Shown: positions 17,279-24,969 of the stretch, one piece after another
Layout: every line of letters begins with the position of its first letter
How positions within the stretch are numbered: position 1 is the first letter of the stretch
Assembly: GCF_023544465.1 (NCBI RefSeq)
Contig: NZ_JALPVL010000020.1
Location: 61,274-125,273 of the forward strand
Length of the DNA stretch: 64,000 nucleotides
Direction of reading: 5' to 3'
Source of the DNA: Paractinoplanes maris
GTDB lineage: Bacteria > Actinomycetota > Actinomycetes > Mycobacteriales > Micromonosporaceae
Position numbers and translations under genes: made by a program
The notes under the pieces: model-generated
What the model was told of the DNA's origin: nothing
The model's database searches: none
The model's input: the letters and a program-made list of their open reading frames with translations, nothing else

Positions 17279-17635
17279 ATGTTCCCCGCTGAGAACCTGC
17301 GCGACTGGCGCACCGAGAAAGTCATCGACCCCGACGGCAACAAGATCGGCGAGCTCGAGGCGGTCTACGTCGACACGGCGACCGACCAGCCCGCCTTCGC
17401 CACGGTGAAGGTCGGCATGATCGGCCGGCACAAGCTCGCATTCGTGCCGTTGGACGGGGCCACCGTGCTGCCCAACGCCGTGCGCGTGCGCTACGACAAG
17501 AAGCTGATCGGTGACGCGCCGACGATCGACCTCGACGGCGAACTGGCGGCCACGGACGAGCCGGCCCTCTTCGCCCACTACAAGCTGCCCTACCAGGCAG
17601 GCACGGCCGGCGAGCGCCGTCTGGCACGCCGTTAG
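17279..17635 (+). CDS. PRC-barrel domain protein
   Basis: 118 residues from ATG 17279. The PRC barrel is seen as NLRDWRTEKVIDPDGNKIGELEAVYVDTATDQPAFATVKVG and FVPLDGATVLPNAVRVRYDKKLI. The C-terminal third is acidic and then basic. Stand-alone PRC proteins in actinobacteria are of unknown role, possibly stress-related or RNA-associated. It starts 40 bp after the histidine kinase gene and may share its transcript. It ends 19 bp from the convergent PPDK-like gene. Confidence 0.85.
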   Translation: MFPAENLRDWRTEKVIDPDGNKIGELEAVYVDTATDQPAFATVKVGMIGRHKLAFVPLDGATVLPNAVRVRYDKKLIGDAPTIDLDGELAATDEPALFAHYKLPYQAGTAGERRLARR

Positions 17636-17654
17636 AGCTTCGCCCGGGCGGGCG

Positions 17655-19082
17655 TCAGAGCTTCTCCCGGGCCGCGGTGAGGCGTTCCTCTCCCGTACGC
17701 GGTGAGCGGTCGCCCGAAATGTCGTCGGCCCACCCGAGCAGGCGGTGCAAGTGCGTGTCGGCCACCGCGGGGGTGAGCCCCGGATTGCCCAGCGCCACCT
17801 CGCCGCTGCTGCCGTCGATGGTGATCAGCGTGCCTTCGCGCGGCGCGGCCGGGCCAAGCAGGTCGGCCGCGCCGCGCACGTCGGCCGCGCCGCGCACGTC
17901 GGCCGCGCCGCGCACGTCGGCCGCGCCGCGCACGTCGGCCGCGCCGCGCACGTCGGCCGCGCCGAGCAGGTCGGCTGGGTCGCGCACGTCGGCCGCCCTG
18001 AGCAGGTTTGCTGGGCCAAGCAGGTCGGCCGCGCCGACGACGGCCGGCCGGCCCAGGGATCGGGCGACCACGGCGGCGTGACTGGCCAGGCCGCCGCGCG
18101 CGGTCAGGATGCCGGTCGCCGCGGCCAACCCGTGCAGGTCCGACGGTGAGGTTTCGGGCCGGACCAGGATCACCGGTCCGTCGGCGGCCATCCGGACCGC
18201 GCGGTCGGCGGTGCGGGCGACCCGGCCGGTGGCCACGCCGGGGGAGGCGCCGCGGCCGCGGGCCACGATGTCGCCGCCGAGCATCCGCGGGGTGGCGGCG
18301 GCGCGCAGGCGGTGCGGGGAGATGCGGCGGACTGCTTCGCGGCGGTCGATGAGCCCTTCGTCGGCCAGGTCCACGGCCACCCGGACGGCCGCGCGCGCGG
18401 TGAGCCCGCCGGGACGCACCTGCAGCAGCCACAGCCGGCCCGCCTCGACCGTGAACTCGACGTGGCAGGCGTCGCGGTAGTGCGCCTCCAGCACGGCGAG
18501 TGCGGCGACCAGGGCTTCCCACGCCGTGGGTTCGCGCTCCTTCAAGGCCGTCACAGGCAGTGTGGCCGTCCGTCCGGAGACGACGGTGTCGCCGCGGTGT
18601 CCGAACAGGACGTCGCCGTAGGGCTGCGGGGCGCCCGTGGTGGGATCGCGGCTGAACGCGACCCCGCTGCCGCCGCGTTCGCCGTACACCATGCGCTGGA
18701 TGACGACGGCGGTGCCGAGGTCGTGCGGGATGTCGTGCAGCACGCGGTAGATGCGGGCGCGCGGCGTGTTCCACGACGCGAAGACGTCGCTCACGGCGGT
18801 GGTGATCGGCCCGCGGACGTCCAGCAGCGTGCTCATCATGCCGGGCATCGAGACCGCGGCGCCCGATCGCACCGACACCGCTTCGGCGCCGAGCGCGTCG
18901 CGGGCCGCCTCGAGCCCGGACGGCATGGTTCCGTCGCGCAGGAACGCGGCGCCGGCGGGCACTGCGACGACGAAGCCGGCCGGCACCGGCAGTCCGAGCC
19001 GCATCATCGTGATCAGCCCGTGTGCCTTGCCGCCGAGCACGTCCGCGGGTTCGTGCACCGAGGGGGCGAGCGGGAGGATCAT
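17655..19082 (-). CDS. PPDK-like protein: ATP-grasp plus phosphohistidine swivel domain, no PEP barrel
   Basis: 475 residues from ATG 19082, overlapping the upstream stop by 4 bp. The pyruvate phosphate dikinase N-domain is clear: LGGKAHGLITMMRLGLPVPAGF, SVRSGAAVSMPGMMSTLLD, GSGVAFSRDPTTG and EFTVEAGRLWLLQVRPG. The swivel domain carries the phosphorylatable H335 in TARGGLASHAAVVA and ends at TLITIDGSSGEVALG. PPDK is about 880 residues; the C-terminal PEP/pyruvate barrel is missing here. Ten hexapeptide repeats (AADVRG/AADLLG type, about residues 350-409) sit in the swivel domain. The phosphate acceptor is unknown. It is the last gene of a three-gene overlapping operon. Confidence 0.88.
   Translation of the reverse strand: MILPLAPSVHEPADVLGGKAHGLITMMRLGLPVPAGFVVAVPAGAAFLRDGTMPSGLEAARDALGAEAVSVRSGAAVSMPGMMSTLLDVRGPITTAVSDVFASWNTPRARIYRVLHDIPHDLGTAVVIQRMVYGERGGSGVAFSRDPTTGAPQPYGDVLFGHRGDTVVSGRTATLPVTALKEREPTAWEALVAALAVLEAHYRDACHVEFTVEAGRLWLLQVRPGGLTARAAVRVAVDLADEGLIDRREAVRRISPHRLRAAATPRMLGGDIVARGRGASPGVATGRVARTADRAVRMAADGPVILVRPETSPSDLHGLAAATGILTARGGLASHAAVVARSLGRPAVVGAADLLGPANLLRAADVRDPADLLGAADVRGAADVRGAADVRGAADVRGAADVRGAADLLGPAAPREGTLITIDGSSGEVALGNPGLTPAVADTHLHRLLGWADDISGDRSPRTGEERLTAAREKL
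17856..18035 (-). repeat. Ten 18-bp tandem units inside the PPDK-like gene
   Basis: The plus-strand units are of two kinds. GCGCACGTCGGCCGCGCC occurs five times perfectly (17874-17963), and AAGCAGGTCGGCCGCGCC occurs at each end (17856-17873 and 18018-18035), with three diverged units between 17964 and 18017. They encode AADVRG and AADLLG hexapeptides in frame. Copy number probably varies by slippage or recombination. Confidence 0.95.
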
Positions 19083-19666
19083 CCGCGGGGCCGGCCGAGC
19101 GTGACGAGCAGGTCCTCGTGCAGCTGAAACCACACGACGTGATAGGACGTGAGACTGTCGGCGAGTTCCTCCAGCGCCCCGGCGCGGGCCCGGTCGAGCG
19201 CCGCGCCCAGCCGTTCCCGATAGCGCGCGAAGCGGGGCAGCGCCGCCGCCAGGTGCGCACAGACGACCTCGGCGCGCTGGTCGAGCTCGCCGAACAAAGA
19301 CAGGACCCGGGCGTCGTACGCGGTGTCGTGGTGATCGTTGGGCACCGGCACGCCGTCGACCGGCCGCAGTTGCCACGCCGAGCACAGGTCCAGCAGTTCG
19401 GGATTGAGGGTCAGGAACTTTCCGTACGCGGCGTCGACCGCACCCCGGGCGCCGGCCGCGTCGAGCTCGGCCGCGGTCCGTCGCGTGTCCTCGGCCCGGC
19501 CCGCGTCGGTCGGCCCCCAGGCGCCCATCTGCCGGGTCACCAGTCCGTCGACGGCCAGGTCGATCAGCTCCGACTCGGTCTCGGCCCCGGTCAGCGCGGC
19601 CGCGTCGGCGATCCGGGACAGCTCGGCGAATCCCATGCACCGCAGCGTGTGCAGCACCTCGCTCAT
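19079..19666 (-). CDS. Winged-helix-like partner protein of the PPDK-like enzyme
   Basis: 195 residues from ATG 19666, with 4-bp overlaps at both ends (TetR stop upstream, PPDK-like start downstream). Residues 1-55 (LHTLRCMGFAELSRIADAAALTG ... LVTRQMGAWGPTDAGR) look like a winged-helix DNA-binding domain. The rest is helical with FLTLNPELLDLCSAWQLRP and SLTSYHVVWFQLHEDLLVTLGR. I know it only as a protein type found beside actinobacterial PPDK-like genes. It may sense a ligand or regulate the enzyme. No catalytic motif is evident. Confidence 0.7.
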   Translation of the reverse strand: MSEVLHTLRCMGFAELSRIADAAALTGAETESELIDLAVDGLVTRQMGAWGPTDAGRAEDTRRTAAELDAAGARGAVDAAYGKFLTLNPELLDLCSAWQLRPVDGVPVPNDHHDTAYDARVLSLFGELDQRAEVVCAHLAAALPRFARYRERLGAALDRARAGALEELADSLTSYHVVWFQLHEDLLVTLGRPRG

Positions 19667-20733
19667 CGCTCGTCCCCGGCGGTCGCCACCGCGTAGGTGG
19701 CCCCTCGGCCGTCGGCTCGGCTCACCACTTCGCCGCCTCTCACCCGTACGGAAGTCTCGGTCTCGAAGGTGGTGGCGGCACCGATGGCGGAGGCCAGCGT
19801 GCCCTGGTCGTCGAGGACAAGGCGCAGCGACGGGCGGATCGCCGGCCCGAACACCCGGCGCAGGCTCGCGGTCAGGTCGGTGACGCGCAGCCGGACCAGG
19901 GCGCCGGTCTCGGCCGGGTCGTCGCTGACCAGGGCCACCGTGACGTCCTCGCCGAGCCGGGCCGCTTCCTCGGCCGCGCCGAGACGGCCGGTGCCCAGAG
20001 CGACGACGATGCCGTCACCGATGGTGACCGGGCGGCCGCTGAGCTCGTCGGTCATCTCGCCCGGCGGATGCCACGGCTCGCGGACCGGGCGGGCGGCCGG
20101 CACGAACGGGAGGTGGGGCGGGTCGCCGGTGTCCGGGAGGTCGAGCCCGGCCAGATGTCGGCAGGCCCGCGCCACGTCGAAGGGGTCACCGAAGCCGGGC
20201 GCGGTCTCGGCCAGCGTGGCCGCGCCGTGCAGCATCGTGAGGATCAGCTCGGCCGACCGGCGGCCCCGCCCGAGCGCGTGAGAAAGCAGCAGCGCCTCGA
20301 GCCGGGTGATCTGGGCCAGCGCCGCGCGGCCGCGTTCGTCGTCGAAGACGCCGGTCAGCGAGCGCGCCGCGAGTCGCCCGGCCGACGCGGCACCGGTGGC
20401 CATCGGCAGCCGGTCGAGCCGGAGACGGGCGAAGGCCTCGACCGCGTCGGGCAGGTCGGACTGATCGGTCAGGCCGGGCTGATCAGGCAGGTCGGGCTGA
20501 TCGGTCAGGCCGGGCCGATCGGGCGCCGGCTGGGCGGCGGCGAGCAGGACGGCCAGATAGAGCGCCCTTTTGCCGGTGAAGTTGGAGTAGACCGCTCCGC
20601 GGGTGAGCTCGGCCCGCTCGGCGATCCGGTTGATCTTGGCCTCGGCGTAGCCGTGCTCGGCGAACTCGGCCCGCGCCGCCACCAGGACGGCCGTGCGGGT
20701 GCGCGCCTGTTGTTGCCCGCGGGACACTCTCAT
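19663..20733 (-). CDS. TetR-family regulator with unusual C-terminal extension
   Basis: 356 residues from ATG 20733. The TetR HTH (about 10-60) reads TRTAVLVAARAEFAEHGYAEAKINRIAERAELTRGAVYSNFTGKRALYLAV. An acidic, Pro-rich hexapeptide repeat (DQPGLT/DQPDLP) follows at about 72-95. TetR proteins are usually about 200 residues; here about 150 extra residues after the helical core (from about 205) include TIGDGIVVALGTGRLGAAEEAARLGEDVTVALVS, a second domain I do not recognise. It heads a coupled operon with the winged-helix and PPDK-like genes. Palindromes for autoregulation lie just upstream. Confidence 0.85.
   Translation of the reverse strand: MRVSRGQQQARTRTAVLVAARAEFAEHGYAEAKINRIAERAELTRGAVYSNFTGKRALYLAVLLAAAQPAPDRPGLTDQPDLPDQPGLTDQSDLPDAVEAFARLRLDRLPMATGAASAGRLAARSLTGVFDDERGRAALAQITRLEALLLSHALGRGRRSAELILTMLHGAATLAETAPGFGDPFDVARACRHLAGLDLPDTGDPPHLPFVPAARPVREPWHPPGEMTDELSGRPVTIGDGIVVALGTGRLGAAEEAARLGEDVTVALVSDDPAETGALVRLRVTDLTASLRRVFGPAIRPSLRLVLDDQGTLASAIGAATTFETETSVRVRGGEVVSRADGRGATYAVATAGDER
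20449..20520 (-). repeat. Four 18-bp tandem units inside the tetR gene
   Basis: The plus-strand units are GGGCAGGTCGGACTGATC (20449), GGTCAGGCCGGGCTGATC (20467), AGGCAGGTCGGGCTGATC (20485) and GGTCAGGCCGGGCCGATC (20503). They encode DQPDLP/DQPGLT hexapeptides. They share the 18-bp period and the core GCAGGTCGG with the repeat array in the PPDK-like gene of the same operon. Confidence 0.9.
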
Positions 20734-20750
20734 GCGATTAGGATACTCAC

Positions 20751-20775
20751 ATCATCTGGATGATCGGATCATCTG
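20751..20775. promoter_or_regulatory. Overlapping palindromes upstream of the tetR operon
   Basis: ATCATC-TG-GATGAT (20751-20764) is a perfect inverted repeat. TGATC-G-GATCA (20761-20771) overlaps it, and a further ATCATCTG half-site follows at 20768-20775. They begin 18 bp upstream of the tetR start, the usual place for a TetR autoregulatory operator. Confidence 0.65.
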
Positions 20776-20844
20776 AAAGGTGACTCAGCGGCTCCGTGAA
20801 TCGTCCGATCGGTAGGGCGTGGCCGTTCTGTCCCGGGTGACCAG

Positions 20845-21087
20845 GTGGCGACCGGCGTCCCGGGCCGCGGTGGTGCTCGTGGCGCTGGTCGTCGTCAGTC
20901 AGCGGCGGCCTTCCTGACCCGGCTGGCCGAGATCCGCGGCCACCACCGCTGGTCGTTCGCGGCCGAGATCGTCATCGTGGTGTCGGCCGACGTCTGGCTG
21001 ATCGGCCTGGGCATGACCGGGGCGAGCCTGCTGCCATCCCTGACGTTGCCGCCGCCGCCCGCGGCGCCCTACGCTGCCCCCAGGTGA
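20845..21087 (+). CDS. Doubtful small membrane ORF in a 370-bp gap
   Basis: The gap 20734-21103 holds the tetR operator and two partial coding-like stretches. A GTG at 20819 opens a hydrophobic 33-codon frame (RAAVVLVALVVV) that stops at about 20920. In another frame LTRLAEIRGHHRWSFAAEIVIVV...ADVWLIGLGMTGASLL runs to 21087. Together they resemble a small two-helix membrane protein broken by a frameshift, or simply chance frames in G/C-rich DNA. No family is recognised. Confidence 0.22.
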   Translation: MATGVPGRGGARGAGRRQSAAAFLTRLAEIRGHHRWSFAAEIVIVVSADVWLIGLGMTGASLLPSLTLPPPPAAPYAAPR

Positions 21088-21103
21088 TCAAGGGGGGCCA
21101 CGG

Positions 21104-21949
21104 GTGAGCTGGGTTCGGGGATCGGTCGTGGCCGGCGACGGCCACCGCATCGGATACGAGATCTGCAAGCCGGTGGCGGACCCGGAGCGTCCGGCCACCA
21201 TGGTCTTCCTGCCCGCCCTGGGCGTGCCGCTGTCCTACTACACCCACCTGTTCGACGTCTGGACCGGCGACGGGCATCAGGTCGTCGGTGTCGAGCACCG
21301 CGGCCAGCCGCTGAGCCCGATCACCGGCATCCGGCGGGGCCGGTTCGGATACAGCGACATGATCCGCCGGGACCTGCCCGCGATCTTCGACCTTCCCGAG
21401 GTTCGCCGCGCACCCCGGGTGGTGCTGGTCGGGCACAGCATGGGCGGTGCGCTGGCCCTGCTGTCGGCGGCCGCGGGCACGGTCTCGCCGGACGCGATCG
21501 TCACCGTGGCCACCGGCACGAGCTGGTGCAGCGCCGAGTTCGGGACCCGGCGCCGGGTTCAGCGCTACCTCGGGATCCGGGTGGTACGAGCCGTCACCGG
21601 TGTCCTCGGCTACTGGCCCGGCCACCGGCTCGGGTTCGCCGGCCGGCAGCCCAGCACGGTGATGCGCGACTGGGCGTACGAAGCCAGCCACGGCCGGTTC
21701 CGCCTGCACCGGGACCCGTTCGACTACGAGACCGCGCTGTCCCGGCTGAGCACGCCCCGGTTGATGCTCGGTATCGACGGCGACGATCTGATCAACCCGC
21801 GCGCGGTGGCCCTGCTGGCCAAGCGGGCCGCCGACGCCGCCCGGCTGCAGGTGCGGGTGTCCGGCGACGTGAACCACTTCTCGTGGGCCCGCCGCGCCCC
21901 CGCCGACGTGGCCCGGCCGATCGGTCAGTGGCTGGCCCAGCTCACCTGA
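21104..21949 (+). CDS. Alpha/beta hydrolase (serine hydrolase)
   Basis: 281 residues from GTG 21104 with AAGGGGGG upstream. VFLPALGVPLSYYTHLFDVW replaces the usual HG oxyanion motif. The nucleophile elbow is VLVGHSMGGALAL, the acid lies in LMLGIDGDDLINP and the His in VNHFSWARR. There is no signal peptide. The fold resembles predicted alpha/beta hydrolases related to YheT or monoacylglycerol lipases. The substrate is unknown. It ends 10 bp from the convergent prolyl aminopeptidase gene. Confidence 0.85.
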   Translation: MSWVRGSVVAGDGHRIGYEICKPVADPERPATMVFLPALGVPLSYYTHLFDVWTGDGHQVVGVEHRGQPLSPITGIRRGRFGYSDMIRRDLPAIFDLPEVRRAPRVVLVGHSMGGALALLSAAAGTVSPDAIVTVATGTSWCSAEFGTRRRVQRYLGIRVVRAVTGVLGYWPGHRLGFAGRQPSTVMRDWAYEASHGRFRLHRDPFDYETALSRLSTPRLMLGIDGDDLINPRAVALLAKRAADAARLQVRVSGDVNHFSWARRAPADVARPIGQWLAQLT

Positions 21950-21959
21950 CGCCGGGTGC

Positions 21960-22961
21960 CTACGTCGGCGCGGGCTCGCGGAGGAGGTCGGCGAAGCGGT
22001 CCGTGCTGCGGATCAGCTGGTCGGTGATGCCCGGCTCGAGGGAGGAGTGACCGGCGCCGGCGACCATGTGCAGCAAGGCTTCGGGCCAGCGGCGCGCGAG
22101 ATCCCAGGCGGTCACCGGCGGGCAGCACAGGTCGTAACGCCCCTGGATGATGGTGGCGGGCAGGTGCCGGATGCGGTCCACCCCATCGAGCAGCTGGGTC
22201 TCCGAGGTGAAGAACCCGCCGTTGACGACGTAGTGGGCCAGGATGCGAGCCGCCGGCAGGACCGTGTCGTCGGCGGTCAGGGTGGCGATCAGTCCCGGAT
22301 CGGGCGTCAGTGAGGAATTGACCGCCTCCCAGCGCATCCACGCGTCGGCGCAACGCCGGGCGGCCTCGAGGTCCTCACCGGTCAGCCGGCGGTGGTACGC
22401 CGCGAGGATGTCGTCACGCTCGGCGGCGGGAATCGGGTCGATGAAGCGTTCCCACTCCTCGGGTTGCAGGTGGTGCAGGCCGCTCTGATAGATCCAGTCC
22501 CGCTCGCTGCGGCGGACCAGATAGATGCCCCGCAGGATCAGTCCCGTCACCCGGGCCGGATGGTTCTGGGCATAGGCGAGTCCGAGCGTGGACCCCCACG
22601 AGCCGCCGAAAACGAGCCAGGCCGGCACCCCGAGGCGCTCCCGGATCGATTCCAGGTCCTCGACGAGGTGCCACGTGGTGTTGTCCCGCAACTCACCTCG
22701 CGGGGTGCTGCGCCCCGCGCCCCGCTGCTCGGGCAGGATCACCCGATACCGCCCCGGGTCGAAGAAGCGCCGCATGACCGGGGCCAGCCCGCTGCCCGGC
22801 CCGCCGTGCACGAAGACCACCGGAATGCCGGCCGGATTCCCGGCCTCCTCCACATACAGGCGATGCCCGCCGCCCACGTCGATCCGGTGAGTCGCGTACG
22901 GCTCGATCGCCGGATACAGCTCGCGCAAGGGCTCCGCCGCAGTGGTCACCCGGCCCACCAT
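21960..22961 (-). CDS. pip: Proline iminopeptidase (prolyl aminopeptidase), S33 family
   Basis: 333 residues from ATG 22961. GTG 22949 is an alternative that brings the length closer to the usual 315-320. Diagnostic motifs are VVFVHGGPGSGLAPVMRRFFDP, ILPEQRGAGRSTP, the nucleophile elbow VFGGSWGSTLGLAYAQ, WERFIDPIPAAERDD, the acid in IQGRYDLCCPP and the His in VAGAGHSSLEP. It releases N-terminal proline from peptides in the cytoplasm. It is divergent from the hypothetical gene at 23019 with a 57-bp gap. Confidence 0.92.
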   Translation of the reverse strand: MVGRVTTAAEPLRELYPAIEPYATHRIDVGGGHRLYVEEAGNPAGIPVVFVHGGPGSGLAPVMRRFFDPGRYRVILPEQRGAGRSTPRGELRDNTTWHLVEDLESIRERLGVPAWLVFGGSWGSTLGLAYAQNHPARVTGLILRGIYLVRRSERDWIYQSGLHHLQPEEWERFIDPIPAAERDDILAAYHRRLTGEDLEAARRCADAWMRWEAVNSSLTPDPGLIATLTADDTVLPAARILAHYVVNGGFFTSETQLLDGVDRIRHLPATIIQGRYDLCCPPVTAWDLARRWPEALLHMVAGAGHSSLEPGITDQLIRSTDRFADLLREPAPT

Positions 22962-23018
22962 ATCGATGGTCCGGCATCCCGGTCCTACAATGCTCCCGAC
23001 ACTGTGGAGGTGCCGGGG

Positions 23019-23513
23019 ATGCATGAGCTGGACTCGGTTCTGATCGACACCAGCACGCTGCTGCACCTCCGGCTCGACTCGTTCGACTTCCCGCATGACG
23101 GGCGCCGGCTGGACACCGGCGCGATCGAGGCGCTCGTCCTGTTCGACCATGTGCTGCTCGACGCTCCCTCGATCGGGGACCCGGCCGCGTCACCGCTGGC
23201 CTTGCGTCCCGGCCGGTTGCCGTGGCACATCCGGCAACACCTGCACGAATTCCTGTCGATGGAGGACCTGGGGGACAGCGTCCGCTATGTCAACCGCGAC
23301 CCAGTCGACGTCGAGCTGACCTACCGCCGAGCGCTGACCCTGGTCGAGGAGATCGACTGGACGCCGGAGACCGCCGACCTGCTGGGCTTCCACGTGGATC
23401 GCGACCACGCGTTCGAGGTGGGCATCGAGGTGCTCCCGTCGAGCGACTGGAGCGAGGTCGCCCGGCAGCTGAACGACGATGATCTGCTACGCCAGATCGT
23501 CTCAGCGGGGTGA
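23019..23513 (+). CDS. Hypothetical protein, probably 5' half of a frameshifted gene
   Basis: 164 residues from ATG 23019 (GGAGGTGCCGGGG upstream). It is acidic and soluble: LIDTSTLLHLRLDSFDFP, ALVLFDHVLLDAPSIGDP, LPWHIRQHLHEFLSMEDLGDSVRYVN. I recognise no family. The frame stops at 23513, inside coding-like DNA. The overlapping frame beginning at 23479 continues smoothly with GDYGYARTIFDIFDERVRGAYLDRRQRW. The two are either one gene with a 1-nt frameshift near 23505-23512 or two coupled genes. Confidence 0.6.
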   Translation: MHELDSVLIDTSTLLHLRLDSFDFPHDGRRLDTGAIEALVLFDHVLLDAPSIGDPAASPLALRPGRLPWHIRQHLHEFLSMEDLGDSVRYVNRDPVDVELTYRRALTLVEEIDWTPETADLLGFHVDRDHAFEVGIEVLPSSDWSEVARQLNDDDLLRQIVSAG

Positions 23514-23982
23514 CTACGGCTACGCCCGCACGATCTTCGACATCTTCGACGAGCGCGTGCGAGGCGCGTACCTGGACCGCAGGCAGCGCTGGCTCGGCGG
23601 GGCGCAACCGGTGCTGCCCGTGCCGGCGCTGGCCCGTTACGTGTGCCGCGAGGCCGCACGCCGCGGCTGGAGCCTGGGCCGGACGATCGCCTGGCTACGG
23701 ACGCAGCCCGAGGTCAAGGCGTTCCGCAAGGGCATGAAGGGTCTGGCCGCGCACGTCGGGGCCAACGACGGCGCGCGGGTCGACGCCGTCCTGGCGGAGC
23801 TCGAGCGGGCCGCGGCCGAGTGGAGCAGACAGCTGGGCACGAGGATCAGTCCGAAACATTTCTCCCTGCAGGTGGCCCTGCCCTTCGTTCAGCCGGCGGT
23901 CGACTTGCCGCTGCCGCTTCCGGCGCACACACCAGCGCAGCGCCTCCTCGTCCTGATCGACATCATGATGCGCAATGACTAA
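23479..23982 (+). CDS. Hypothetical protein, probable 3' half of the same locus
   Basis: 167 codons are open from ATG 23479, but the convincing part starts after 23505. The product is basic and helical: YARTIFDIFDERVRGAYLDR, ALARYVCREAARRGWSLGRTIAWLR, AFRKGMKGLAAHVG, and a C-terminal RLLVLIDIMMRND. It overlaps the upstream gene by 35 bp and the convergent membrane protein gene by 4 bp. No family is recognised. Its independent start has no good ribosome-binding site, which favours the frameshift interpretation. Confidence 0.55.
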   Translation: MICYARSSQRGDYGYARTIFDIFDERVRGAYLDRRQRWLGGAQPVLPVPALARYVCREAARRGWSLGRTIAWLRTQPEVKAFRKGMKGLAAHVGANDGARVDAVLAELERAAAEWSRQLGTRISPKHFSLQVALPFVQPAVDLPLPLPAHTPAQRLLVLIDIMMRND

Positions 23983-24515
23983 GCCGGCACGCTGCCGGCC
24001 GCTCGCAGCAGTCGGTGGGCCCGTTGCCGGGCGCGGTGCTGGGCCCGGAGCATGACGGCGCCCAAGCCGATCCAGAACGCCACGCCGAGCCACCACAGCG
24101 GCTCGCCGGTCAGGGCCAGCCAGGCGGCCAGGCCACCGGCGACGACCACCAGCCCCACCACGGCGAGCGGGCTGTTGGCGCGCCGGAACTGGCTGCGGGC
24201 CAGGTTGACGGCCGCCTCGCGCACCAGCGGGTCCTCCGGCCGATGCCCGTGGACCAGAGCACGGCGTACGGCCAGGCGTTGATCCTCATCGAGCGGCCGG
24301 CCGCCGACCTGGGACAGCCGTCGTTCTTCCTGCGCCATCAGCACGCCCATGATGAGGCCGAACGCCACCCCGGCGAGCAGACCGATCACCGCCGACACCC
24401 CCCAGGGCGCCGGATCCGACGACAGGCGCGACCATCCGGCCATGCAGCCGCCGAAGAGCACTCCGGCCAGGACACCGCGGCCCCAGGCCGGCATACGGAG
24501 AAGTCGATCCCTCAT
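23979..24515 (-). CDS. Small multi-pass membrane protein of unknown function
   Basis: 178 residues from ATG 24515. Two N-terminal transmembrane helices (GRGVLAGVLFGGCMAGW and WGVSAVIGLLAGVAFGLIMGVLM) are followed by a cytoplasmic segment of about 65 residues with LDEDQRLAVRRALVHGHRPEDPLVREAAVNLA. Two more helices follow (PLAVVGLVVVAGGLAAWLAL and PLWWLGVAFWIGLGAVML) and then a basic tail. This 2+2 arrangement is common in uncharacterised actinobacterial proteins. No functional motif is visible. Confidence 0.75.
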   Translation of the reverse strand: MRDRLLRMPAWGRGVLAGVLFGGCMAGWSRLSSDPAPWGVSAVIGLLAGVAFGLIMGVLMAQEERRLSQVGGRPLDEDQRLAVRRALVHGHRPEDPLVREAAVNLARSQFRRANSPLAVVGLVVVAGGLAAWLALTGEPLWWLGVAFWIGLGAVMLRAQHRARQRAHRLLRAAGSVPA

Positions 24516-24570
24516 CCTCCGACCATGCCCACTGCCGTCGTGGGCCAACCCTGCGTGTGATCATGGGTTG

Positions 24571-24969
24571 ATGGCTCCTGAACGCGCCGACCTGATCGCC
24601 CTGTACGAGCGCTACCTCGACTGCTGCAACCAGCACCGCTACGAGGACCTCGGCGAGTTCGTCTCCGAGCAGGTGACCGGGTCCGGGCCGGTCGACGGGC
24701 TGGCCGCCTACATCGACGGGGTCAAGGCTGTCTGCACGGCCTTCCCCGACTACCGCTGGGAGTGGCGGCACCGGGTCGTCGAGGGCGACACGATCGCCGT
24801 GCGACTGATCGGTCAAGGCACGCACACCGGGACCTTCAGCGGCATCGCCGCTACCGGCCGGAGGATCACCACCCAGGAGCTGGTCATGTACCGGTTCGCC
24901 GACGGCAAGATCGTCGAGTGCTGGGGGGATCTCTTCCCGGTGGTCCGGGACGCCCTGGGCGGGGCCTAA
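24571..24969 (+). CDS. SnoaL-like / ester cyclase-fold protein
   Basis: 132 residues from ATG 24571 (TTG 24568 is also in frame). The alpha+beta barrel pattern is seen as LIALYERYLDCCNQHRYEDLGEFVSEQV, FPDYRWEWRHRVVEGDTIAVRLIGQGTHTG and ITTQELVMYRFADGKIVECWGD, typical of the SnoaL/NTF2-like superfamily. Such proteins are cyclases or stand-alone ligand binders. Its stop overlaps the convergent LysR gene by 4 bp. No biosynthetic neighbours suggest a substrate. Confidence 0.8.
   Translation: MAPERADLIALYERYLDCCNQHRYEDLGEFVSEQVTGSGPVDGLAAYIDGVKAVCTAFPDYRWEWRHRVVEGDTIAVRLIGQGTHTGTFSGIAATGRRITTQELVMYRFADGKIVECWGDLFPVVRDALGGA

Noticed and set aside
17856..18035. CRISPR-like or intergenic repeat
   Set aside because: The 18-bp units are contiguous and in frame inside a protein-coding gene, so they are a coding minisatellite.
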